Part shown: positions 1 through 7,698 of the stretch, one piece after another | Layout of the letters: each line of letters starts with the position of its first letter | Numbering within the stretch: position 1 is the first letter of the stretch | DNA from: an uncultured Deferribacterales bacterium | Lineage (GTDB): Bacteria > Chrysiogenota > Deferribacteres > Deferribacterales > Mucispirillaceae | Length of the DNA stretch: 64,000 bases | Assembly: GCA_947853665.1 (NCBI GenBank) | Contig: CANTXF010000065.1 | Location: 1-64,000 of the forward strand | Reading direction: 5' to 3' | Position numbers and translations under genes: made by a program | The notes under the pieces: model-generated | Databases searched by the model: none | Seen by the model: only the letters and a program-made list of their open reading frames with translations | Told to the model about the DNA's origin: nothing

Positions 1-17
1 CACAAACTGACCTATTC

Positions 18-150
18 TTATGTCAAATATCAATCACGCCGCTTAAAGCATTCCTGCCTCTTGCGACCCCCTCTCTCAAGGGAGGGTTAATTTAGTACAT
101 CTTAATTCTTTTGTCAAGAAAAAATTAAAAGTTTTTTTCTCCGCCGCCAA
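18..150 (-). promoter_or_regulatory. rRNA-type promoter and leader (minus strand)
   Basis: Read on the minus strand there is TTGACA (112-117), a 17-bp spacer and TAAATT (89-94). A run of A and T (about 119-145) sits directly upstream, like an UP element. The transcript would start near 82 and run off the left edge. It would begin with a small hairpin (CCCTC/GAGGG, about 71-86) and carry a boxA-like stretch (TGATATTTGACATAAG, 33-18), as in leaders ahead of 16S rRNA genes. No rRNA lies inside the window, so the rRNA assignment is inference; the promoter boxes are directly visible. Confidence 0.5.
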
Positions 151-1164
151 CAACCGAATAATCTCTTCGTTCTCAACGATTCATACCCCGTCACCAGCAA
201 CTATATTAAACTTTCAAAATATCCCGCAAAAAAACAAGACGCACCAGCACATGGGCCAAACAAAAACGCGCACATAAATAACGCCGCCTCTAGCCCATAT
301 AAAACCCGGCAGCGCCGGGAACAAACTTCTAACAAATCAGCCCCCATATTGTCAAGAACTTTTATAAAAAAAATGAAACTATACCCTGCATAGTTCAATA
401 GAGTTATGGAAAATATTTATAATACATCTACTTATGCCTGCAATAAATAATAAAACTGAAAGCGTTCGGCTGGTACTGCCTGAAGGACTGGCCCCAAGTT
501 TGCCTTGCCTGAGCGGATCTTATTATAAATGCTTTTGACGACCAGGGAGCATTATTGTAATTATTTGCCATAACTATCTGCGTTAGGGGGCAGCCGCAAA
601 AAAATTCTACATTCCCCACAAACACGCAAAAACACTTAGATATATACTATATCTTAAGCAATAACGGCAAAAAAATGGTTATGCGTTAATATAGGTAAGT
701 CGTCAGGTATGGAAAATATTTTACCTATTTGTTTACGGCAGTATGGAATTAAGGCCAAAGCCAACGGCAGGAGGAGCGAACGACGCTGCGCCGCGGGAGC
801 GGATACGGTTATTTTACGCGCATATATACCCTAAGGTATGGCAGCCAAAACAGTTACGAAAGACTATTTAAAGAGAGTAAAGCCTGATGCCGCCTGACGT
901 TTCAGAATATAAACCGCGAGCCTTCCCAGTCGCACCCTCTGGATGACCGGGCCTTATATTTGCTATGTTTCAAGAGGAATATATAAAAAAATATTCAAAA
1001 AAACCGATAACGTATCAGACAAGGGGCGCGCCTTATCTAATTAAGAGAAAATAAGTTTTCGTTTTCCATTCGCAGCTTTATATCGAAACAGATATAACAA
1101 TATATTAATGTTGCCGATAGAGATTATTTTGCTTCTGATAAAAACTTATATCAGAGGTGTTATA
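151..1164. other. gene-free stretch
   Basis: About 1 kb with no coding region I can support. Short open frames on the minus strand (201-398 and 428-625) have no ribosome site and no recognisable family. The stretch is AT-rich at both ends. It holds a 13-nt element (cgttttccattcg, about 1060-1072) that recurs upstream of the RgpF-like gene at about 1605-1617. Confidence 0.5.
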
Positions 1165-1446
1165 ATGAATCTGGAAGAACTTGTTGTAAAAAACATCAAA
1201 AAGTACAGAAAGATAAAACACATATCCCAGGAAAAGCTTGCGGAAAAATGCGACACCTCCACCAGCTATATCGGACTAATGGAGATAGGAAAAAACGTTC
1301 CCAAGCTATCAACCATAGAGCGCATAGCCCGGGCCCTGGAGATAGAGCCGCACATGCTTTTCGTAAACAGCGACAGGGATTTTGCGGAAGGCAAAAAGAA
1401 AGCGATACTGAACGAAATGAAAAAGGTTCTGGACGAAAACATCTGA
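1165..1446 (+). CDS. Xre-family helix-turn-helix regulator
   Basis: Small (93 aa) DNA-binding protein of the Xre/Cro/C1 family. An HTH_3 domain covers roughly residues 5-65: it starts with KNIKKYRKIKHISQEKLAEK, has the recognition helix around TSTSYIGLMEIGKN, and ends with KLSTIERIARALEI. The ATG at 1165 is preferred over an upstream in-frame ATG (1108) because AGAGGTG (1153-1159) stands 5 bp before it and the HTH begins soon after. It probably acts as a repressor; the target is unknown. A 13-nt sequence upstream of it is repeated upstream of the next gene, which could be a shared control element. Confidence 0.85.
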   Translation: MNLEELVVKNIKKYRKIKHISQEKLAEKCDTSTSYIGLMEIGKNVPKLSTIERIARALEIEPHMLFVNSDRDFAEGKKKAILNEMKKVLDENI

Positions 1447-1698
1447 CGGAAATTGCCGCGTAATCAAATCTTAACTACGCGCGGCAAAACGGGCAGAGCT
1501 GCGCCCGCAGATATTACGCCCGGCATGATCGCCGCCCCGCGAAACGGCCGGCCCGCCGCCCTTGACGCCTGTTTTAAGCTTTGCCTGCGCTTTTAAACGA
1601 TATACGTTTTCCATTCGATATAATATCTGGTATAATATTTTATCTTTTTTACAATAAAGCCGGATCATGACGCAGCTTATCCGCGCGGGAATATTTTT

Positions 1699-2700
1699 AT
1701 GGATACTTGCGGTGCGAAAGCAAAAACGCTTAACGGAGCGATAAAAAGAATATGCCTGTTCGCCGCTTACGATAAGGGCGGCATAGTCCACGATTATGCG
1801 GTTTATTATTTAAAGGAGCTGTCTTCTTTCGCGGATATTTACTATCTTGCGGAGTGCGAAATGCCGCAAGGCGAGCTGGAAAAGATAAAGCCGTACGTAC
1901 GCGCCTCTTACGCTTATAAGCACGGCAAATACGACTTCGGCTCCTGGCAGGAGTTAATCGGAAAAATAGGCTGGCCCGCGCTTGCGGAGTACGACGAGCT
2001 GATACTGGCAAACGATTCCTGTTTTGCCCCGCTATCAAGCTTAAGGAAGTTTTTTGCCGAAGCGGACGCCGATAAGGAATGGGACGCTTTGGGCATAACG
2101 AAAAATTACGACATGGCCTCCCGCACGTGGTATCTGAACAGCTACTTTATAATACTGCGCAGAAAACTTATTTTATCTGACATATTCCGCGGACTGATCG
2201 ACGGGATAGAGCCTCAAAAAAATTTCAGCGAAGTATGCTCGAAGTATGAGTTTCCGTTCACAAAGGAATGTATAAGGCAGGGATACAGCGTAAAATGCTA
2301 TTGTTCCTATGTAGGCAGAATGTACTCAGAATGGCGCGAAATGATAAGGCACGGCTGTTTATTCCTGAAGAAAAAGAGCTTCGCGGGATATTCCAACGCG
2401 GAAACGGTCTTATGGGAAAGGTTTATAAAAAAACACACAGACTACGACACAGAGCTTATTAAAAAATATATAAACTCGGGCGGATTATACGAAAACCCGC
2501 GAAAAACAAGGCTTAAAATGATATTCAGATATATGGCCAAAATCGCGTCCCGGTTCGCATATCTACAATTTCACAGGGGAAAAAGAAAACTTCGCCTTTT
2601 CGGGGTATATTTGATAAATAACCGGCCGAAGGGAGACGAAGCTTATTATGAGGACGGCTCTATCCCTCAGTTAAAAATAACGCGGAAGCGCTCTGAATAA
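1699..2700 (+). CDS. RgpF-like rhamnan/O-polysaccharide synthesis protein
   Basis: A 333-aa protein matching the rhamnan synthesis F family. Conserved features are RICLFAAYDKGGIVHDYAVYYL near residue 17, KYDFGSWQELIGKIG near 75, YDELILANDSCFAPL near 100 and a later WRE motif. Members act in cytoplasmic assembly of rhamnose-rich polysaccharide or O-antigen, often as glycosyltransferase-like modules. Two family-2 glycosyltransferases lie convergently just downstream (8 bp between stops), which supports a surface-glycan role. The ribosome site before the ATG is weak, so the exact start is uncertain. The sugar and acceptor cannot be read from sequence. Confidence 0.75.
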   Translation: MDTCGAKAKTLNGAIKRICLFAAYDKGGIVHDYAVYYLKELSSFADIYYLAECEMPQGELEKIKPYVRASYAYKHGKYDFGSWQELIGKIGWPALAEYDELILANDSCFAPLSSLRKFFAEADADKEWDALGITKNYDMASRTWYLNSYFIILRRKLILSDIFRGLIDGIEPQKNFSEVCSKYEFPFTKECIRQGYSVKCYCSYVGRMYSEWREMIRHGCLFLKKKSFAGYSNAETVLWERFIKKHTDYDTELIKKYINSGGLYENPRKTRLKMIFRYMAKIASRFAYLQFHRGKRKLRLFGVYLINNRPKGDEAYYEDGSIPQLKITRKRSE

Positions 2701-2708
2701 ATACGCCG

Positions 2709-3731
2709 CTATCTTAACCTTATTTTAAATATCATCAAAACGTTTCTTAATATTCTCGCCGCTTTCGGATAAAACTTAAAAATATTATTACGCAAAAGAA
2801 ATTTATAGAAACGCCACTCGATTCTGAGAGCTTTGCCGGGTATTTGGGGAGACAGATCGATATTTAACAAAACATCCTTATAACCTTTGATCAGGTTCTC
2901 TCCATAATCGGGCAGTTTAGCAATGATGGAAGATCCGAATTTTTCTCCCAGCAGAAATGTAACAACCCGCCTAGCCGTATAATCGCTAAGAATACCCCCC
3001 CCCACATTTACCAGCTTAATGCATACGCCTAATTCCTGCTCAGCCCAGAGCGGCGACCCAACGTTGGAAGAAGCGTTATCGCTGCGGCCCATGAAATAAT
3101 AATAAAGCCCCTTGTCCATAAACGATACATTCCGGCAGCAGCTAAGATACTGAACTACAAACAGAAAATCCTCAACGTAGCGCAGAGCGCAGTCAAAGCG
3201 TACATCGTTATCCTTTATTATGCTTGATTTAAGGAGTTTCCCCCAGCAGACTCTACCTGAGACAAAAATATAATCCAAAGCGAGGGAAGAACCCCCACTG
3301 CCGAGATTATATATACCTGCCGGAGGAAAACTGCATCCGCAGGCCCGACCCCTGAAGTCCGAATTTTTCACATAAAGGTAAGGCACTATCGCCATATCCG
3401 CATCCGGCTGGGCCATCCCCGCAAGCAGAGATTCCAGATAATCTACGGATACGTAATCGTCCCCGTCGATAAAGGCTATATAATCGGATAAAGATAAAGA
3501 CAAACCCACGTTTCTCGCATTGCTGACTCCCGGTTCTTTTACGGAAACAAGCTTAAAACGTTCTTTACCTTTAATATATCCGGCCGCGATTTCCAGGGTA
3601 CGGTCGGACGACGCGTTTTCTACAATAATACATTCAAAGTCCTTAAAGGTCTGCCGGTCGATACTCTCCAGGCATCTTACTATGTAATTTTCGATATTAT
3701 GAACGGGTACTATTACGGATATCGTCGGCAT
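2709..3731 (-). CDS. glycosyltransferase family 2 (G9 tract, in frame)
   Basis: A 340-aa GT-A fold glycosyltransferase. The N-terminus reads MPTISVIVPVHNIENYIVRC, followed by IIVENASSDRT, a donor-binding region SNARNVGL and the metal-binding acidic motif FIDGDDYV near residue 90. The C-terminal half is variable and probably binds acceptor. It starts 3 bp after the stop of the upstream glycosyltransferase, with GGGGAG as ribosome site, so the two are likely co-transcribed. The reading frame contains nine consecutive G (2995-3003) encoding VGGGI near residue 244. The frame is intact here, but a one-base slip would truncate the protein. The product is likely part of LPS or capsule assembly. Confidence 0.85.
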   Translation of the reverse strand: MPTISVIVPVHNIENYIVRCLESIDRQTFKDFECIIVENASSDRTLEIAAGYIKGKERFKLVSVKEPGVSNARNVGLSLSLSDYIAFIDGDDYVSVDYLESLLAGMAQPDADMAIVPYLYVKNSDFRGRACGCSFPPAGIYNLGSGGSSLALDYIFVSGRVCWGKLLKSSIIKDNDVRFDCALRYVEDFLFVVQYLSCCRNVSFMDKGLYYYFMGRSDNASSNVGSPLWAEQELGVCIKLVNVGGGILSDYTARRVVTFLLGEKFGSSIIAKLPDYGENLIKGYKDVLLNIDLSPQIPGKALRIEWRFYKFLLRNNIFKFYPKAARILRNVLMIFKIRLR

Positions 3732-3734
3732 TAT

Positions 3735-4699
3735 TTACTCCCCTTTACGAGACGTCACGGCTTTCGCATAATCCCCGGACATACGTATCAAAGCCCTGTC
3801 GGAAAGGACCGACCGCGTTTTTTCGATTTTCCTCCCGCAGAATATCTGCCTGCGCATGGCAAAGACTTCCTTTAAGGCTTTCCTTTCCATCGGGGAAAAC
3901 AATCTGAAAGGGATCATAAAAAAGGTTTGGAGCAAAAGAAAGGGCGAGTGTATATGCAGCAACACGAAAATATATCTGTTTCTTATGGAAAGGTAGCGGG
4001 TTTTCTCAGATGTTTTGCTGCTGATCGTGCCGCCGCAGTAGTGAAGGCACTTAGTATCGTGGGCGTAGGCTATTTTATAGCCGGCTTTTAATATTTTATA
4101 CGCTAAATCGGTTTCTTCAAGCAGATACGGTTCCAGCAGTTCGTTTATGCCGCCTGCCAGGTCGAACAACGAACGTCTGCACAGAAAGTAAGCCCCTTGA
4201 AGACCGTAGGAATAATATGGTTCCCCCCCCCGATTTCAGCTATGCGCCCGTTTAAAATATTACGGGTAAAACGCGGAAACCCGCGCCGCCATTCCAGCAG
4301 CTTTATGCCGTCAATCTGCCTGCCGTCCTTCATAAGGTAGCCAGCGCAGGTTACAGCGCCGATTTCAGGCTTATCAAAGTATTTCAATACCTTGCCGAAA
4401 AAGCCTTCCTCCAAAACTACGTCGTTGTCGATAAAAAGCAGAAAACGACCGCGGGAAACAGACACTCCGTAATTTCTCGCGGAGCAGGCCCCCTTTCCCG
4501 GGTTTGATAAAATTTTTACGTTGCTTTCCGGGCCGTAAGCGTCGCGAAGGCGCTCAACCGTGCCGTCCGAAGAATTATCGTCGACTATTATTATTTCAAT
4601 ATCGCAGTCTGACGATTCAGCGGCTTTAATAACCGACGGCATATACGCATCAAGATGTTTAAAACCGTTTAAAGACGGTATAATAACCGAAACGTCCAT
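3735..4699 (-). pseudogene. glycosyltransferase family 2, frameshifted at a G9 tract
   Basis: Two adjacent open frames (4145-4699 and 3735-4169) form one family-2 glycosyltransferase broken by a frameshift. The first has the GT-A start (MDVSVIIPSLNG), IIVDDNSSDGT, SARNYGVSVSRG and the FIDNDV acidic motif, then runs out of frame after EIGGGN. The second resumes with the expected SLFDLAGGINELLEPYLLEETDLAYK. The break coincides with nine consecutive G (4223-4231). Adding one G, or removing two, joins the halves into a roughly 321-aa protein reading EIGGGEPYYSYGLQGAYF. This is either a phase-OFF contingency gene or a homopolymer sequencing error; sequence alone cannot decide. Confidence 0.75.
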
Positions 4700-4740
4700 A
4701 ACCTGCCCTCCCTATTAAATAAATATGCAGCCGCGCTTCC

Positions 4741-4756
4741 TGCGCCTATAGGCGCA
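4741..4756. repeat. 16-bp perfect palindrome
   Basis: TGCGCCTATAGGCGCA lies in the 90-bp gap between the lipoprotein gene and the glycosyltransferase, both on the minus strand. Flanking GC-rich arms (about 4729-4738 and 4766-4775) could extend it into a larger hairpin. It could separate the transcription units, although there is no clear T-run after it. Confidence 0.4.
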
Positions 4757-4790
4757 AAATTGCCTTGCGGCCGCGATAAATATAAAATAC

Positions 4791-5186
4791 TTAACTATCG
4801 CCGTCAAGATAGAGGGACATCAGTATCAATGTGAGCTTCTCCGCTATCCGGCGGGCCTGCTCCGCAATATCCCCGTCGGAAAAGTTATCCGCGTTGGCCG
4901 ATAAAAATTTAAGCATAGCCACAACTTCGTCTTTTTCCGGAAGTTTGTCTCCGCTGATGGCAAATTCCACATACAGCCTGAAAACATTAAGCGCCTTTTT
5001 AACGAGCTTGATAGAGAGCTTCTTTTTGGCTTCGTCTGAAATATCCGCGGAGCCTATGGCAAGGCCCGCGTCCATTATCTGCCCCGGAGTGACGGCTCTC
5101 GATATCTGCCTGTTAAGCTGGCCGTATCTGGCGGAACATCCGGCCAATACGAATATAAAGAGTATTATAAATATTTTTTTCAGCAT
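4791..5186 (-). CDS. small lipoprotein of unknown function
   Basis: A 131-aa protein with a lipoprotein signal: [19 protein letters not shown], with the lipobox ending at Cys17. The mature part is helical, charged and without a family I recognise. The chosen ATG overlaps the aroC stop (ATGCTGA) and is preceded by AAGGAG. A longer frame upstream would lie inside aroC and lack a signal peptide. The overlap implies translational coupling to aroC. It is probably anchored in the inner or outer membrane. Confidence 0.7.
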   Translation of the reverse strand: MLKKIFIILFIFVLAGCSARYGQLNRQISRAVTPGQIMDAGLAIGSADISDEAKKKLSIKLVKKALNVFRLYVEFAISGDKLPEKDEVVAMLKFLSANADNFSDGDIAEQARRIAEKLTLILMSLYLDGDS

Positions 5187-6241
5187 CCGCCGCTCCTTGC
5201 TCTGTGGATGAGCGCCATATCGGCTATTACCAGGGCGGCCATAGCCTCGGCCACAGGAACGGCCCGCGGAGCAAGGCACGGGTCGTGGCGGCCTTTCGTA
5301 ACTATTTCCGCAGGCTCCCCTTTAATATTAACCGTTTTTTTAGGCACTAGTATGGAGGAGGTCGGCTTTATGACAAACCGCATAACTATATCCTGCCCCG
5401 TGGTTATCCCGCCCAGAGTGCCCCCGGAATTGTTGGACAGGAAACCGCCGGGAGTTATCTCGTCATTCATGGCGCTGCCTTTCATGGAAGCGGCGGCAAA
5501 GCCCGCCCCGAATTCCACCCCTTTCACGGCGGGCATGCTCATGACCGCATAAGCGAGCCTTGCGTTCATTCTGTCGAAAACTGGTTCTCCGAGACCGGCT
5601 GGAACGCCGGCGGCTCTCATCTCTATAACGGCCCCCACGGAATCGCCCTCCTTTTTGGCGTCCATAATAAGCCTTTCCATAAGGGGAAAAGCCTTTTCAT
5701 CCGCCGTTCTTACCGGATTCTGCTCTATATAGCTTCTGTCGAAATTATCGGCTTTAACGTCTCCCACCTGTATAACGTGGGCGAAAATATCCACGCCCAA
5801 ACCGGCGAGAAACCTTTTTGCCACCGCGCCGGAGGCCACACGGCCTATCGTCTCCCTGGCGGAAGCGCGCCCGCCCCCGCGGTAATCGCGGATTCCATAT
5901 TTTTTATAATAGGTATAATCGGCATGGCCGGGACGGAACAAATTTTTGATGGCTCCGTAATCGCCGCTTTTATGGTTTTTATTGCGCACAAGCACGGCTA
6001 TCGGCGTGCCGGTAGTACGCCCCTCGAACACGCCGGAAAGGATTTCCGCCCTGTCCTCCTCGTCTCTTGGCGTGGAAAGCTCGCTCTGCCCCGGCCTGCG
6101 GCGCTCCAGCTCGTACTGTATCACGGATTCGTCAAGCTCTATGCCGGCAGGGCAGCCGTCTATAACTACCCCTACGCCGGAGCCGTGGCTTTCCCCGAAG
6201 GTGCTTATCCTGAATATTTCTCCGAAAACGCTTCCTGACAT
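5180..6241 (-). CDS. aroC: chorismate synthase
   Basis: Converts 5-enolpyruvylshikimate-3-phosphate to chorismate, the last shikimate-pathway step, using reduced FMN. The 353-aa sequence shows the family signatures [23 protein letters not shown] at the start, [63 protein letters not shown], and [14 protein letters not shown] with [14 protein letters not shown] later. The ATG at 6241 is preferred to an upstream in-frame GTG (6250), because GGAG stands 8 nt before the ATG and abuts the GTG. It lies downstream of crcB and a membrane protein and overlaps the lipoprotein gene that follows. Confidence 0.97.
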   Translation of the reverse strand: MSGSVFGEIFRISTFGESHGSGVGVVIDGCPAGIELDESVIQYELERRRPGQSELSTPRDEEDRAEILSGVFEGRTTGTPIAVLVRNKNHKSGDYGAIKNLFRPGHADYTYYKKYGIRDYRGGGRASARETIGRVASGAVAKRFLAGLGVDIFAHVIQVGDVKADNFDRSYIEQNPVRTADEKAFPLMERLIMDAKKEGDSVGAVIEMRAAGVPAGLGEPVFDRMNARLAYAVMSMPAVKGVEFGAGFAAASMKGSAMNDEITPGGFLSNNSGGTLGGITTGQDIVMRFVIKPTSSILVPKKTVNIKGEPAEIVTKGRHDPCLAPRAVPVAEAMAALVIADMALIHRARSGGC

Positions 6242-6295
6242 TACTTTCACTCCGAATAAATATAATTCCGCCCCGGGCGGGAAAAGCGGCCGTTT

Positions 6296-6748
6296 TTAAA
6301 AGAAACCGCCGTTATACTGCAACGAGATATAGGCAAAAACGCAGGCGAAGGCGGCCGCAAAGAAAGACAGCAGAGAAACCGCAGCCCCTCCGGCGAGCTT
6401 CATAATCCAGCTTTTCATATTTTCCTCGCGCAGCAGGTCCATTTCCTCGGAATAAACCCAGAAGGAAGAAAAGGTGGAAAGAAGAACGGCGGCGAGAGTA
6501 AGCAGTATGTATCCGTATAAAGAAAACCTATCGTCGCCAAAATACGCCCCAGGAAAAATACAGACCGCCGCCACGAACATAAAAGACGTGATAAAGGTGG
6601 CGAATATGTTTCCTTTAAGGGGCCCGTCCCTGAACCCCCAGCCGAAAACTCCCGCAAGAAAAGCGGAAACGAAATATTTAAAAATCAGCGCCGCCGCAAG
6701 CAAGAGAATAAAAGCGGGAAAACCCCGCAGAAGGGACGAATCCTCCAT
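6296..6748 (-). CDS. integral membrane protein of unknown function
   Basis: A 150-aa hydrophobic protein with about four predicted membrane segments (near residues 12-35, 50-68, 78-96 and 115-143). A charged loop (EEMDLLREENMKSW) lies between the third and fourth. I do not recognise a family. It begins 8 bp after crcB and ends 54 bp before aroC on the same strand, so it is probably part of that operon. Confidence 0.65.
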   Translation of the reverse strand: MEDSSLLRGFPAFILLLAAALIFKYFVSAFLAGVFGWGFRDGPLKGNIFATFITSFMFVAAVCIFPGAYFGDDRFSLYGYILLTLAAVLLSTFSSFWVYSEEMDLLREENMKSWIMKLAGGAAVSLLSFFAAAFACVFAYISLQYNGGFF

Positions 6749-6756
6749 AAAAACCC

Positions 6757-7140
6757 CTATCTGACCCTCAGTATGAAATCCACGGCGGCAAAACCGGCGT
6801 AAGCCGCCCCCAGAGAAAGAACCACATTGGCAGCGATATTAATAAAAGCCGCGGCAATATGGCCTGATTTAACAAGCAGCAGCGTATCCGCCGAAAAGGC
6901 GGAAAAAGTGGTAAAACCGCCTAAAAAACCTGTAACGCATAAAATCCGGGCGGAAGCGCCCGCAATATCGAAAGGAACGGCAAGAAAAACTCCGGCTGCC
7001 AGAGAACCGGCGACGTTAACGGCAAGTGTGCCGTAGTAAGGCATAACGCCCAGAGACACGGTAACGAAATGAACCGCCAGATATCTGGCGGAGGCTCCGC
7101 CGAAACCTCCGGCCCCGGCAAGAAGTATGCCCTGCCACAT
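6757..7140 (-). CDS. crcB: fluoride channel FluC/CrcB
   Basis: A small (127 aa) four-helix dimeric channel that exports fluoride and limits its toxicity. Family motifs are GGFGGASARYL in helix 1, YGTLAVNVAGS with the pore Asn in helix 2, and GFLGGFTTFSAFS with the phenylalanine-box region in helix 3. The ATG at 7140 follows GGGAG by 7 nt and is favoured over an in-frame TTG at 7158. I looked for a fluoride riboswitch upstream and did not see one. Confidence 0.92.
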   Translation of the reverse strand: MWQGILLAGAGGFGGASARYLAVHFVTVSLGVMPYYGTLAVNVAGSLAAGVFLAVPFDIAGASARILCVTGFLGGFTTFSAFSADTLLLVKSGHIAAAFINIAANVVLSLGAAYAGFAAVDFILRVR

Positions 7141-7202
7141 GAAAAAGCTCCCGGTCAAAAGATAATTTACATTAACCCGTCCCTTATGTATAACATAATC
7201 CT

Positions 7203-7466
7203 ATGAGTTATGAAATCCTTTTAAGCGTTTTAAAAGTAGGCGTGGCGTGCTTTTTTATAAATATTCCCTTCGGCATGATAAGAAGCAGGGTAATTTCTTA
7301 CGGATTTTTATGGTTTGCGTGTATTCACGCCCCGATTCCCGTATCCGCCGTAATGCGCAGAGCGGCGGGGTTAAGCTGGTGGTACGTGGCCATATTGATG
7401 CTTTTCGGCATAGCCGGGCAGATAGTCGGCAAAAAAGCCGCCCTGAAATACTTTCCGCCTGGGTAA
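7203..7466 (+). CDS. small membrane protein of unknown function
   Basis: An 87-aa hydrophobic protein with probably three membrane segments (roughly residues 5-25, 30-48 and 58-76) and a short basic tail. There is no recognised family. It lies alone between divergent crcB and the tRNA-Val promoter. The coding evidence is an uninterrupted frame and base composition like its neighbours. Confidence 0.55.
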   Translation: MSYEILLSVLKVGVACFFINIPFGMIRSRVISYGFLWFACIHAPIPVSAVMRRAAGLSWWYVAILMLFGIAGQIVGKKAALKYFPPG

Positions 7467-7493
7467 AAGGCGCTGCACGCGGCCAATTCTTCC

Positions 7494-7522
7494 TTGACTT
7501 GAGGACAAATAGTCTATATAAA
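7494..7522 (+). promoter_or_regulatory. sigma70-type promoter of tRNA-Val
   Basis: TTGACT (7494-7499), a 17-bp spacer and TATAAA (7517-7522) stand 18 bp before the tRNA. Spacing and boxes fit a strong housekeeping promoter. Confidence 0.75.
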
Positions 7523-7539
7523 ATTAATCTCTTATAACT

Positions 7540-7611
7540 AGGCGCGTAGCTCAGTGGGAGAGCATTGCCTTGACGTGGCAAGGGTCGACGGTTCAATCCC
7601 GTCCGCGCCTA
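7540..7611 (+). tRNA. tRNA-Val (anticodon GAC)
   Basis: A full cloverleaf can be drawn. The acceptor stem is AGGCGCG/CGCGCCU, the D arm GCUC/GAGC, the anticodon stem UUGCC/GGCAA with loop UUGACGU (anticodon GAC), and the T stem GACGG/CCGUC with UUCAAUC. The discriminator is A at 7611. CCA is not encoded. It decodes GUC/GUU valine codons. Confidence 0.95.
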
Positions 7612-7652
7612 TTGGTTTCAAAACCCCCAAAACACGGAAAAACCTTTTGTAA

Positions 7653-7678
7653 GACCCGTGAATTGACGGGGCTTTTTT
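7653..7678 (+). terminator. hairpin plus T-run between tRNA-Val and thrS
   Basis: CCCGT/ACGGG stem with a 6-nt loop followed by six T. It would end tRNA-Val transcription. It also lies in the 5' region of thrS and could act as an attenuator for read-through. I see no T-box signature next to it. Confidence 0.6.
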
Positions 7679-7698
7679 CGTTGGCACGGAGACAAACT

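Noticed and set aside
201-625. Two 65-codon minus-strand frames
   Set aside because: No ribosome site, no family, base composition like non-coding DNA.
7141-7202. Fluoride riboswitch before crcB
   Set aside because: The gap is too short and lacks the expected stem and pseudoknot sequence.
7612-7698. T-box riboswitch before thrS
   Set aside because: No T-box consensus or specifier structure; only a simple terminator hairpin.
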